Origin: Methylophilus aquaticus
Lineage (GTDB): Bacteria; Pseudomonadota; Gammaproteobacteria; Burkholderiales; Methylophilaceae
Length of the DNA: 64,000 nt
Direction of reading: 5' to 3'
Assembly: GCF_030769565.1 (NCBI RefSeq)
Contig: NZ_JAVCAP010000014.1
Coordinates: 241,554-305,553 of the forward strand
Every line of letters starts with the position of its first letter. The stretch's first letter is position 1. This document shows, in pieces, positions 43,323 to 52,715 of the stretch. A model generated the notes under the pieces. That model saw only the letters and a program-made list of their open reading frames with translations. It did not search any database and was not told the origin of the DNA. The translations under genes and the position numbers were made by a program.

Positions 43323-44450
43323 ATGTCGAGTGATACACCGCTTTTAGACTTTGATGATTGGGATCGTGACATTTTTTGCATGTTGGGATTGCCCTTTGAT
43401 GCAGAAAGCATGCAGTCTGCAGTGGATAAAATACGTTTATCGGTGACCGCGAAAAGAAAAGTATTTTTAACAACCCCAAATTTAAACTTTGTGGTTGGTT
43501 CATTACACGATGTAGCTCTCAGACAGTCCGTAATTAACAGTAATATGGTCGTTGTAGACGGAATGCCATTAGTTTTGGTAGCTAGGCTATTGGGTTTGCC
43601 AATTATGGAGAGGGTAGCCGGGGCTTCATTGTTTGAGCAGTTGTCGCAACCAGCTTCAAGTCTTGCAAAGCTGAAAGTCTTTTTTTTTGGTGGTATGCAA
43701 GGCGTTGCTAAAAGAGCTCATGATACTGTAAATAAGTTTTCCCTTGGCATGTCTTCGATTGGTTATCTTGACCCTGGATTTAAGTCTGTTGAAGAAATGT
43801 CCATTCCTGCCTACATTACCAAGATTAATCAGGCCGCGCCTGATTTTTTGGTTGTAGCGCTTGGCGCCCAAAAGGGGCAGCAGTGGATTGATAAAAACTT
43901 TCAGAGTTTATCGGTTCCTGTTGTCAGTCACTTGGGGGCGGTCATTAACTTTTCTGCCGGAACAGTTTCTCGTGCACCTAAGTTTATTCAGAAGCTAGGC
44001 CTTGAGTGGCTATGGCGTATTAAAGAAGAACCCTATCTATGGAGGCGTTATTATAAAGACGGCCTTCATTTCTTAAGGTTGATTGCTTTTAATGTATTGC
44101 CAATTGCTATATATAACCATTTTAAATACTACTCAATTAATAATAGCTCTAAAGGATTGATGACATTATCATTGCCAGAAACAGGTGGTGCCTTGTTGAT
44201 CTTGTCTGGAAACTTTCATGGCTCATTAGCTGATTACAACCGCCAGACGATGAAAAATGCTTTTCAAAAAAATATGGATGTCATGATTGATTTTACTCAC
44301 GCAGATTTTTTGGGGGCTGGGTTGATTGCCTATCTGTTGATTCTCCAGCAAAAATTAAAGCGTCAAAATAGGCGTCTCATCTTACTAAAGTTAAGTGCCA
44401 TGCATAAACGTCTGCTGAAGTGGCATTGCGTTAATTATTTATTGGATTAA
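43323..44450 (+). CDS. WecG/TagA/CpsF glycosyltransferase fused to a STAS domain
   Basis: The product is 375 residues. Residues ~15-245 are the GT26 family: TTPNLNFVVGS, V-V-D-G-M-P-L-V, F-F-F-G-G-M-Q-G-V, L-G-A-Q-K-G-Q-Q-W and V-S-H-L-G-A-V-I-N-F with the R-A-P-K-F-I-Q-K-L-G-L-E-W motif. Residues ~275-375 look like a STAS domain: T-L-S-L-P-E-T-G-G-A-L, V-M-I-D-F-T-H-A-D-F-L-G-A-G-L-I-A-Y, with Thr/His at the usual phospho-Ser region. The fusion suggests regulation of this membrane-associated transferase by a partner protein or lipid. It lies just before xrtD. Confidence 0.83.
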   Translation: MSSDTPLLDFDDWDRDIFCMLGLPFDAESMQSAVDKIRLSVTAKRKVFLTTPNLNFVVGSLHDVALRQSVINSNMVVVDGMPLVLVARLLGLPIMERVAGASLFEQLSQPASSLAKLKVFFFGGMQGVAKRAHDTVNKFSLGMSSIGYLDPGFKSVEEMSIPAYITKINQAAPDFLVVALGAQKGQQWIDKNFQSLSVPVVSHLGAVINFSAGTVSRAPKFIQKLGLEWLWRIKEEPYLWRRYYKDGLHFLRLIAFNVLPIAIYNHFKYYSINNSSKGLMTLSLPETGGALLILSGNFHGSLADYNRQTMKNAFQKNMDVMIDFTHADFLGAGLIAYLLILQQKLKRQNRRLILLKLSAMHKRLLKWHCVNYLLD

Positions 44451-44480
44451 CACAATTGAAAAAATTGAAAGGCAATAGCA

Positions 44481-46040
44481 TTGGGTGCTTATCTGCAAAA
44501 ATTATCGGCTATTAAAAATAATACAGCATTGCTGATAGCTGTTATTACACTCTTAATTGGACTGGTTTCTTATTGGGGGGGGCTGACTGAGTTACTTTTC
44601 CGCTGGAATAAACAGGAAGAGTACGGCCATGGTTACTTTATCCCGTTGATTACAATATGGTTTCTATGGGAGAGAAAAGCTGCACTCATTGCAGCTGTCA
44701 GCCAAGGATCTTACTGGGGCGTTGGGCTACTACTATTCGCATCATTTTTATTGCTTACTGGAGAGGTTACGGCTTTTTATCTCGCTATTCAGTTAGGTTT
44801 TATTCTATTTCTAATGAGTATAACCCTTGCCTATGGAGGCAGGTCACTCTTTAAATTGTGTTTTACACCCATTTTTTTTCTTGTCTTTTGTATCCCGCTG
44901 CCATATTTCATGGAGGCATTATTAACGGCTCGTTTGCAATTACTTTCATCTGAGTTTGGAGTGATGTTTTTACGCGCGATTGGTACGAGCGTTTATCTGG
45001 AAGGTAATGTGATTGATCTTGGCCAGTATCAACTGCAAGTAGTTGAGGCATGCAGTGGGCTTAGATATCTTTATCCATTGATGGGCATCGCCTTTTTGAT
45101 TGCGTATATGTATCAGGCAGCTATTTGGAAAAAAGGGCTGGTATTTATCAGTTCTATACCGATCACTGTAGTTATGAATAGTGTACGTATAGCTGTAGTG
45201 GGGGTGCTGGTTGATCATTGGGGGAGCGAGATGGCCGATGGTTTTCTACATTATTTTGAAGGCTGGATTGTATTCATGATTTGTTTGGGCATACTTGTCG
45301 CAGAGGTGTGGATTTTAGAGCGCATGGGTAGTGGGCGTAACCTGATGACAGCCATTGATACTCCCAAAGTTGGCGTGCCGTTGTTAGGCAGGTCGTCTTC
45401 CCTATCCTTAAAACCATTATGGGCAGCGTTTTTTTTCACTCTGATTACTTGTGGAATTACACTAGCGTTGAGTGATCGAGTGGAGATACAGCCGCCACAT
45501 AAACCACTAGATACATTTCCACTCAGCGTGAATGGTTGGGTGGGTGAGCAGGGGTCTCTAGGTAAAAATGAGCTTTCAATCTTAGGTTTGCAAGACTATT
45601 TGTTGGCAGATTACTTTCGGCCAGAGGAGAATAAAGTTGTTAATTATTATCTGGCTTACTATGCTTCACAGCGTAAAGGAGTTTCTCCGCATTCTCCACA
45701 AGTATGCATGCCTGGTGGTGGTTGGGTGATTGCATCGCTTGAAAGAATACCTATGATTGACTCTAAGGGTAAAAAGTTTACAGTTAATAAAGTATTAATT
45801 AAAAAGGGGCAGGACAAGCAAGTCGTCTATTACTGGTATCAGCAACGTGGCAGAAAAATAGCAAGCGAATATCTGATGAAGTTTTATTTGTTTAAAGATG
45901 CAATCTTTATGAATCGCACTGATGGTGCGTTGGTCAGATTAGTTACAAATGCTAATGATGATGTTGCGGCAGCAGATAAACGACTGTCTGACTTTATCAA
46001 GGTATCTTTGCCATTATTAAACGATTATATTCCAGAGTGA
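44481..46040 (+). CDS. xrtD: Exosortase D fused to an EpsI domain (VPLPA-CTERM specific)
   Basis: The product is 519 residues. The N-terminal half is an exosortase with about eight membrane helices and an intact triad: Cys191 in VEACSGLRY, Arg236 in NSVRIA, His257 in GFLHYFEG; the conserved G-H-G is at 49-51. The C-terminal ~210 residues are a periplasmic EpsI domain with its conserved Cys (409, in SPQVCMPGGGW). This fused layout defines the XrtD family, whose substrates carry VPLPA-CTERM tails like the protein at 23718. It starts at TTG 44481 with GAAAGG eight bases upstream; no in-frame alternative exists after the upstream stop. Confidence 0.93.
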   Translation: MGAYLQKLSAIKNNTALLIAVITLLIGLVSYWGGLTELLFRWNKQEEYGHGYFIPLITIWFLWERKAALIAAVSQGSYWGVGLLLFASFLLLTGEVTAFYLAIQLGFILFLMSITLAYGGRSLFKLCFTPIFFLVFCIPLPYFMEALLTARLQLLSSEFGVMFLRAIGTSVYLEGNVIDLGQYQLQVVEACSGLRYLYPLMGIAFLIAYMYQAAIWKKGLVFISSIPITVVMNSVRIAVVGVLVDHWGSEMADGFLHYFEGWIVFMICLGILVAEVWILERMGSGRNLMTAIDTPKVGVPLLGRSSSLSLKPLWAAFFFTLITCGITLALSDRVEIQPPHKPLDTFPLSVNGWVGEQGSLGKNELSILGLQDYLLADYFRPEENKVVNYYLAYYASQRKGVSPHSPQVCMPGGGWVIASLERIPMIDSKGKKFTVNKVLIKKGQDKQVVYYWYQQRGRKIASEYLMKFYLFKDAIFMNRTDGALVRLVTNANDDVAAADKRLSDFIKVSLPLLNDYIPE

Positions 46041-46042
46041 TT

Positions 46043-48454
46043 ATGAGAAAAAATTACGCCAACATATTCCTTAATGTTTTGATTAAGAGCGTTATGACAT
46101 TCTGTCTTGGGCTCTGGTTGTCTGCTTGCTCAACCCCCGAGGAGTCTGCGAAAAGCCATCTTGACAGCGCTAATGCATATTTGCGTGATGGAAATACTAA
46201 AAAGGCTGTACTTGAATTTAAAAATGTACTGCAGATACAGCCCAACTCCGTTCCGGCAATTTATGGAATGGCATTAGCGTTTCAGCACGATAATGATTGG
46301 GGTAAGGTATATCAATTTAGTTTGCGTGTGATCGAGCTTGAACCGAAACACATTGATGCTAATTTGAAATTGGCAACACTTTACATGGCGTCCAATGAAA
46401 TGGAAAAGGCCATGGATCGGTTGAGTCTCCTGGAAAGTCTTGCACCTGATAACGCTGAGTTTCTTGGCACAAAATCAGCTTTTCTTTTTAAGTCTGGTGA
46501 TGCCAAGGGCGCTGTTGATGTTGCGAGTCGGGCGCTAAAGCTGAACCCCAAGAATGCGCAAGCGATTATTATTCTCGCAAGTGAAAGTAACACGCGTGGA
46601 AGCTATGCTGAAACCTTGACTATCTTGGATGAAGGACTGAAAAATATCCCTGAAGATAATTCACTAAAGCTTTTGAGAATTGAAACATTGGAGAAGAATC
46701 AACAAATCGCTGACGCACAAAAAGAGTTGAAAAAGCTTATCAATCAATACCCTGATAATCTTGAGTATTTAAAACATCTTGCTTATCTGCATAACAAGCT
46801 TGGCCAAGTGGATCAAGCAGAAATTGTATTAAAAACAATTATTAAGCAAAAGCCTGATGAAAATGCAGCTATTTTTGATCTTATCAAATATATCCGGTCT
46901 ACTAAAGGAGATGTGCCTGCCCTTCAAGTTCTAGATGAGTTTATCGCAATTCAAAACGACAATGCAGAACTCAGTTTTTTTAAAGTATTTTTCTTAAATA
47001 GCGTAAATCGTAAAGAAGATGCAAAAAAATTGCTGGTGCAAATTGCACAAAACAGCAGCGATCTCGAGAGTGCTCACAAAGCCCAGTCGATGATGGCATT
47101 TAATGCATTTATTGCTGGAAATAAATCTGAAAGTATTAAGCTGATTACTCAGGTCTTGCGTGAGGACTCCAGACATGTCCAGGCTTTGTTACTGAAGGCT
47201 GCCATTGAAATGAATGACAGTGATTACAAGTCTGCTATTGCAGATTTACGTATCATATTAAAAGACTCGCCAGATAATGCGCCAGCATTGGTAGCGTTAG
47301 CCCAAGCTCATGAAACCGCTGGTGAAAAGGAGTTGTCTGAGAAGTATTTTAAACGTGCAGCAGATGTGTCAGTCACTAATACCAATTTTTCATTACCTTA
47401 TGTTGAGTATCTGATTAGAAACAATCAACTCGATCAGGCAAAAAGGGCTATTGAGCCTATTCTGGCCGCTAATCCCAAAGACCCTAAAGTGCTGAAATAT
47501 ATGGCAGCGATTAAAATTTCTAGTGGTGATTTGCTTGGTGCCGAGAGTATAGGAAAAGATATCAAGAGTATTGACACCCAGACCTCTGATCAGATTTTGG
47601 GCGCAGTGTATGTGAATCAAAAGAACTTTGATGAGGGAATCAGTGCTTTGGAGAGAAATTATGCATCTGACCCACAAAATTCTGAAGCATTATTGTCTTT
47701 GGTTAAATCGCTTGTAAACGCCGACCGTAAGGCAGAAGCAGCAAAAATGTTGCAGCAAATTGTCACTAACAATCCATCCAATATCAGACCGAAAATTATG
47801 TTGGCACAGGTATTGATCAAGATGCATGATAATAATGCTGCTATCAATCAATACCGGACAATTATTAAAGACCACCCCGATCAACTCGATGCTTATCAGC
47901 AACTGGGTGAGTTATTAGCTGACATCAATCGACTAGGCGAATCCAAAGAGGTTTTGAATGATGGCATTAAAAATGTTTCAAACGCGAAAACATTGCAGTT
48001 ATTATTAGCGAACGTTTATCAACGTGAGGGAAGTGTTGATAATGCGATTAATCTGTATGCTGAATTTCTAAAAATATATCCTGATTCTGTGGTTGCTAAA
48101 AATAACTATATTAGTCTGGTGACTGACTTTAAGACCGATTCTGTGTCTCTAAAGAAAGCTTATACCTTGTCACGTGAGCTGAAGGGCTCACCTTCACCAT
48201 ATATACAGGATACGATAGGCTGGATTGCATTTAAGGTCGGGCAGTACGATGAAGCAAGAATTGCCTTGCTTAAGGCTACAGATGCAAGTCCTAAGACTGC
48301 CATTTTCTTTTTCCATCTTGGAATGGCACAAGCATCACTTGCTGACAAAGATAATGCCATAATCTCATTAGAAACTGCACTGAAGTTGAAAAGTGCTAAT
48401 AATGTGATCCCCGTAGATGTCATCAACAAAAAAGTTAACGAGCTGAAAACATAG
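46043..48454 (+). CDS. prsT: PEP-CTERM-system TPR-repeat lipoprotein, second copy
   Basis: The product is 803 residues. The lipoprotein signal ends L-S-A-C-S (Cys about 29), and the rest is continuous TPR (for example AVLEFKNVLQIQPNS, AMDRLSLLESLAPDN, AINQYRTIIKDHPDQ). It is a clear paralogue of the TPR lipoprotein at 17331 (both have the D-G-N-x-x-K-A-V-x-x-F-K and D-A-N-L-K-L-A-x-L-Y patterns). The start is two bases after the xrtD stop, so it is coupled to exosortase D. The likely role is an envelope scaffold for the sorting or export machine; biochemistry is unknown. Confidence 0.88.
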   Translation: MRKNYANIFLNVLIKSVMTFCLGLWLSACSTPEESAKSHLDSANAYLRDGNTKKAVLEFKNVLQIQPNSVPAIYGMALAFQHDNDWGKVYQFSLRVIELEPKHIDANLKLATLYMASNEMEKAMDRLSLLESLAPDNAEFLGTKSAFLFKSGDAKGAVDVASRALKLNPKNAQAIIILASESNTRGSYAETLTILDEGLKNIPEDNSLKLLRIETLEKNQQIADAQKELKKLINQYPDNLEYLKHLAYLHNKLGQVDQAEIVLKTIIKQKPDENAAIFDLIKYIRSTKGDVPALQVLDEFIAIQNDNAELSFFKVFFLNSVNRKEDAKKLLVQIAQNSSDLESAHKAQSMMAFNAFIAGNKSESIKLITQVLREDSRHVQALLLKAAIEMNDSDYKSAIADLRIILKDSPDNAPALVALAQAHETAGEKELSEKYFKRAADVSVTNTNFSLPYVEYLIRNNQLDQAKRAIEPILAANPKDPKVLKYMAAIKISSGDLLGAESIGKDIKSIDTQTSDQILGAVYVNQKNFDEGISALERNYASDPQNSEALLSLVKSLVNADRKAEAAKMLQQIVTNNPSNIRPKIMLAQVLIKMHDNNAAINQYRTIIKDHPDQLDAYQQLGELLADINRLGESKEVLNDGIKNVSNAKTLQLLLANVYQREGSVDNAINLYAEFLKIYPDSVVAKNNYISLVTDFKTDSVSLKKAYTLSRELKGSPSPYIQDTIGWIAFKVGQYDEARIALLKATDASPKTAIFFFHLGMAQASLADKDNAIISLETALKLKSANNVIPVDVINKKVNELKT

Positions 48455-48493
48455 CCTCCAAGTATTGATTAAGTGGTGTAAAAGGATAAGAAA

Positions 48494-49906
48494 TTGAAAA
48501 TAGTACCTGTGATACTTTCCGGTGGTTCTGGAACCCGGCTATGGCCACTTTCCCGTGCGGTATTGCCAAAGCAATTATTACCGCTGGTTTCAGATAACAC
48601 AATGTTGCAAGAAACCTTGCTCAGGATTTCTGATTGGGCCGAAGTGGGTGAGCCAGTTATTGTATGCGGAAATGATCATCGCTTTCTGGTAGCAGAACAA
48701 TTAAGACAGATTAATATCAGCCCAAAGGCGATCATATTGGAGCCGGTTGCAAGAAATACCGCTCCTGCGATTGCCGCAGCCGCAATGACCTTGAAATCGG
48801 AGGATGTGTTGATGCTGGTGTTGCCGGCTGACCATGTGATCACAGATGTCACTGCGTTTGAGACGGCTATACGTAGTGCTAGCACGTGCGCAGAACAGGG
48901 CAAACTGGTGACCTTCGGTATTTCTCCAACCATTCCAGAAACCGGTTATGGTTATATCCAGTCTGGGCAATCGATGGGAGACGCTCAGGGGTGTTTTGAG
49001 GTTGCCCGTTTTGTAGAAAAGCCAGATGCTGTGACTGCACAACAATATCTGGATGCAGGCAACTTTTTCTGGAATAGTGGCATGTTCATATTCAAGCCTG
49101 CGGTATTTTTATCAGAGCTAACGGCCTATGCGCCAGCCATCGTATCAGCAGTGAATAATGCGGTCGCACAAAGTTATCAAGATCTGGATTTCCTGAGGCT
49201 GTTTGAAGATGCTTTCTCAAAATCCCCCTCAGATTCTATTGATTATGCCGTGATGGAAAAAACCAGTCTTGCCGCTGTTGTTCCTGCCAGTATTGGCTGG
49301 AACGATGTAGGTTCATGGACTGCGCTTAAAGATGTGCAGCCATGTGATGAGGATCGTAACGCGAGTCGCGGTGATGTTTATTTGAGAAATGTAAAAAATA
49401 CGCTTGTACGGGCGGAAAGTCGTTTTGTGGCTGCGCTGGGCGTCAGTGACTTGTTGATTGTTGAGACCAGTGATGCCGTATTGGTCGCGCATCGTGATTT
49501 TGCGCAAGATGTCAAAAGTATTGTGGATCATTTGAAATCAAGCGGACGTAGTGAGCACAAGGTGCATCCACGGGTGTATCGGCCATGGGGCTGGTATGAG
49601 GGCATTGATGTCGGTGAGCGTTTTCAGGTGAAGCGGATTATGGTCAAACCCAGTGAAAGATTATCATTGCAAATGCATCATCATCGTGCAGAACATTGGG
49701 TGGTCGTCAGTGGATCTGCCATGATTACGATTGATGGCGTTACCAAACTCTATACGGAAAATGAATCAACTTACATTCCGATCGGCTCAACACATCGTCT
49801 TGAAAATCCAGGAAAATTACCGTTGCACTTGATTGAAGTTCAATCAGGCAGCTATCTGGGTGAAGATGATATTGTGCGCTATGAGGATACGTATGGTCGT
49901 GCATAA
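48494..49906 (+). CDS. manC: Mannose-1-phosphate guanylyltransferase / mannose-6-phosphate isomerase
   Basis: This 470-residue bifunctional type II enzyme has the N-terminal nucleotidyltransferase domain with P-V-I-L-S-G-G-S-G-T-R-L-W-P-L and V-E-K-P-D, and the C-terminal cupin isomerase with R-L-S-L-Q-M-H-H-H-R-A-E-H-W. It makes GDP-mannose from mannose-1-phosphate and feeds the sugar supply of the polymers. It starts at TTG 48494 with AGGA at eight bases. The mutase gene follows. Confidence 0.95.
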   Translation: MKIVPVILSGGSGTRLWPLSRAVLPKQLLPLVSDNTMLQETLLRISDWAEVGEPVIVCGNDHRFLVAEQLRQINISPKAIILEPVARNTAPAIAAAAMTLKSEDVLMLVLPADHVITDVTAFETAIRSASTCAEQGKLVTFGISPTIPETGYGYIQSGQSMGDAQGCFEVARFVEKPDAVTAQQYLDAGNFFWNSGMFIFKPAVFLSELTAYAPAIVSAVNNAVAQSYQDLDFLRLFEDAFSKSPSDSIDYAVMEKTSLAAVVPASIGWNDVGSWTALKDVQPCDEDRNASRGDVYLRNVKNTLVRAESRFVAALGVSDLLIVETSDAVLVAHRDFAQDVKSIVDHLKSSGRSEHKVHPRVYRPWGWYEGIDVGERFQVKRIMVKPSERLSLQMHHHRAEHWVVVSGSAMITIDGVTKLYTENESTYIPIGSTHRLENPGKLPLHLIEVQSGSYLGEDDIVRYEDTYGRA

Positions 49907-49917
49907 GGTTGTTGTAA

Positions 49918-51351
49918 GTGAGTAAGTTAGCTAACTTGATGGAGAGCAGTGGTGTTGCTTTCGGTACCAGTGGCGCTCGCGGTCTAGTGTCCGCTATGAC
50001 TGACGAGGTTTGTTCTGCCTATACGCACGCTTTTATGTCAACAATGAGGCGGCAGGGCTTTGACTTCAAGCAGGTAGCGATTGCTATAGATTTAAGGCCT
50101 AGTAGCCCCCGTATTGCTGATGCTTGCGCAAATTTGCTACGAAAACTTGGGATAGATGTCATTTTTTGTGGCGCCATCCCCACACCAGCGTTGGCGCTAT
50201 TTTCACAACAATTGCAAATTCCTGGTTTGATGGTGACCGGTAGCCATATCCCTTTTGATCGCAACGGGCTTAAATTTTATCGGCCTAATGGCGAGATTAG
50301 TAAAGCGGATGAGGCGATGATGCTCAGTTGCGATGTTCCTCTATGCCCAAAGCAGGCGCCGAGCGCAGGCTTACCTGTTGAAGATTTGTCAGCCAAACTA
50401 GGGTATATGCAGCGCTATAAAGACTTGCTTGGTCGGCAAAGCCTGTTGGGGTTGCGACTGGCACTCTATCAGCACTCTAGTGTAGGGCGCGATTTGATGC
50501 TGCAGTTATTTACTGATCTTGGTGCAGAAGTGATATGTTTAGAGCGTTCAGACACCTTTGTTCCTATTGATACCGAAGCCGTATCAGAACGTGATGTGAA
50601 GCGTGGTTTGCAGTGGGCCAGAAATTATCAGGTGGATGCAATTGTTTCTACGGACGGTGATGGAGATAGGCCGCTTTTAAGCGATGAGAAAGGTCGCTGG
50701 TTACGCGGCGATATTGTTGGATTAATGACAGCAAGGGCTTTAAATATTCCCCATCTAGCAGTTCCTGTAAGTTGCAATAGTGCAATTGAAACCAGCGGCT
50801 TTTTTCAAACAGTCTTACGCACTCGAATTGGCTCACCCTACGTAATTTCCGGTATGGAGGCTTTGCAACAACAGGGGGCTTCGCAGGTGGCTGGTTTCGA
50901 AGCCAACGGCGGTTTCCTGCTAGGAAGTTATCTGGCGGATTTTCCGGCATTGAAGCCATTGCCAACTCGTGATGCACTATTGCCCGTCATTGTATTACTT
51001 GCTCAGATCAGGTTACAAAATAAACCACTGTCAACTATGGTATCTGATTTACCGTCAAGGTTTACTGCCAGTGACCGGGTACAAGATTTTCCGAGCAACA
51101 AAAGTCTTGCACTAATTGCACACTGGACATCGAATCCTGAGCAGATAATTGAAATATTCAAGTTGAATGATCAGATTACTAAGTTGGATAGCACGGATGG
51201 ACTGCGTGTTAGTTTGACGTCTGAAAGAGTTTTACATTTGCGACCATCAGGCAATGCACCGGAGTTCAGGTGTTATGTCGAAGCTTCTAGCCAGAAAGAT
51301 GCGTATCAATTTTTGTCGCATGTGATGCTTCAATTAGCAGATTGTATCTGA
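49918..51351 (+). CDS. manB: Phosphomannomutase (phosphohexomutase family)
   Basis: The product is 477 residues. It shows F-G-T-S-G-A-R-G, the phosphoserine loop as TGSHIPFDRNG (T-A-S-H-N-P in most relatives, catalytic Ser kept), the metal loop DGDGDRP and the sugar loop F-E-A-N-G-G-F, with the R-P-S-G-N-A-P phosphate loop near the end. It converts mannose-6- to mannose-1-phosphate for the preceding enzyme. The GTG start follows AAGG by nine bases. It converges with the TIGR03790 gene, with five bases between stops. Confidence 0.88.
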   Translation: MSKLANLMESSGVAFGTSGARGLVSAMTDEVCSAYTHAFMSTMRRQGFDFKQVAIAIDLRPSSPRIADACANLLRKLGIDVIFCGAIPTPALALFSQQLQIPGLMVTGSHIPFDRNGLKFYRPNGEISKADEAMMLSCDVPLCPKQAPSAGLPVEDLSAKLGYMQRYKDLLGRQSLLGLRLALYQHSSVGRDLMLQLFTDLGAEVICLERSDTFVPIDTEAVSERDVKRGLQWARNYQVDAIVSTDGDGDRPLLSDEKGRWLRGDIVGLMTARALNIPHLAVPVSCNSAIETSGFFQTVLRTRIGSPYVISGMEALQQQGASQVAGFEANGGFLLGSYLADFPALKPLPTRDALLPVIVLLAQIRLQNKPLSTMVSDLPSRFTASDRVQDFPSNKSLALIAHWTSNPEQIIEIFKLNDQITKLDSTDGLRVSLTSERVLHLRPSGNAPEFRCYVEASSQKDAYQFLSHVMLQLADCI

Positions 51352-51356
51352 TTTTA

Positions 51357-52601
51357 TTATCTGATTTCAAACTTAAAATAACCACCATTACCGCTAGTGA
51401 GTTCAGGTGGGATATTAATCTGGTTAATCCCACGCTTGATTTGAAACTCCGCAATTTTTGTGTAAGCGGTAGTAAGACTCTCAGTATAGTGTAAGAATAA
51501 TCTGGTTTGGTTTTCTGCAAACACTTTAACAGTGTACTGCTTATCATTTAGCTTGGAGAATACTGGTTTAAAAGGTGAGGATAATGGCTCACCAATAAAT
51601 AGTCCTTGACCAGGCCATGCAACACTTTTCCAGTAAGCTTCCAGCAGGCTATTGCCTTTAAGGTAGTAATACATTGCAGCAGCAGGATTGGGGAACTTCT
51701 GTAAATGATTACATGGTTCTACTACAGTGCCATAACTTGCTGTGGCACCAGCTTTTAACCAAGCAAGACTTACTGATTGCCCATGCTTGCCATATAGGTC
51801 ACCCCCAAAAGAGGTAAGATGATCTGCGATTGCCCCAGGCAGAAACTCAAGTTGTTCCAATCTGGTTACTTGAGGTGCTCCGATAAAGTAAAACAGAATG
51901 TTTTTACGTTTTAGGGGGCTCGTACTAACTTGTTTAGTAACATAGGTCAAAAAAACAGAATTAAAGTCTTCCCGAGTCAAGTTGTAATTGGCAGCACGTA
52001 CATCGTAGTTTCCACCATTACCTTTGATTAAATAGCTATTGCCCGAAGGAAAACTGGAGTCCGCGTGAATGCCGCGATCAATCAACTGTAGGACTTCCTG
52101 TACACTGTCGCCCGCTAGCATCATGCTAGGTCGAATTTTAAAATCATTGAATGGCGTAGTGGATGTAGTGTTGAAATAGGGGCTTTCACGTGTTGGATTA
52201 CAACCACCACAATAGGCTTGATCGAATCCGAAAGAGATCGCACTAGTCATTGACATGCAAACAACCCTATATGGTTTGGTCCAGCTAATGGCGTATCCCT
52301 GAATATGACTTTTAGTTTTTGCTTCAACTTCTTGTTTGATTGTGACAAAGTCTGCTTGGCTCATTTCGTTTTGAGCAGGGTTGAAATGAAGTTGTATGAG
52401 ATTTTCTGATGGAATACCTCTTTTTTTAGCATAGATTTTGGCTACCTCTACAGACTGAGAGTCATCTACATTAACCAAAATAGCGAGCTCGCTGGGAGTG
52501 ATTCCCACTCTGTCAAATTCGGCAAAGTAATCACCTGCCGAGACGTACGTGGCAATTAGAGTGAAAAAAAGGCCGCCGAAAAAGCTAAGCTTTACGTTCA
52601 T
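51357..52601 (-). CDS. TIGR03790 family exported protein (exosortase-associated, unknown function)
   Basis: The product is 414 residues from ATG 52601, which begins a signal peptide (MNVKLSFFGGLFFTLIATYVSAG, by position residues 1-23); the frame is open 11 codons further upstream but that adds a charged stretch before the signal. Conserved marks include V-N-V-D-D-S-Q-S-V-E-V-A, YAISWTKPYRV and R-P-S-M-M-L-A-G-D-S, agreeing with TIGR03790. That family is described as occurring only in genomes with exosortases; no activity is known. It is on the same strand as and upstream-adjacent to the wcaJ-type gene with a 114-base gap. Confidence 0.82.
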   Translation of the reverse strand: MNVKLSFFGGLFFTLIATYVSAGDYFAEFDRVGITPSELAILVNVDDSQSVEVAKIYAKKRGIPSENLIQLHFNPAQNEMSQADFVTIKQEVEAKTKSHIQGYAISWTKPYRVVCMSMTSAISFGFDQAYCGGCNPTRESPYFNTTSTTPFNDFKIRPSMMLAGDSVQEVLQLIDRGIHADSSFPSGNSYLIKGNGGNYDVRAANYNLTREDFNSVFLTYVTKQVSTSPLKRKNILFYFIGAPQVTRLEQLEFLPGAIADHLTSFGGDLYGKHGQSVSLAWLKAGATASYGTVVEPCNHLQKFPNPAAAMYYYLKGNSLLEAYWKSVAWPGQGLFIGEPLSSPFKPVFSKLNDKQYTVKVFAENQTRLFLHYTESLTTAYTKIAEFQIKRGINQINIPPELTSGNGGYFKFEIR

Positions 52602-52715
52602 TTTATGGAATATCTTTAACCATTTAATGGACATATCAGGCTTATAGCAAAACTATGTGCACATAACGGTTCAATATAATCACAGTATTCTCATTTTATG
52701 AATTAGCCATTGTTT

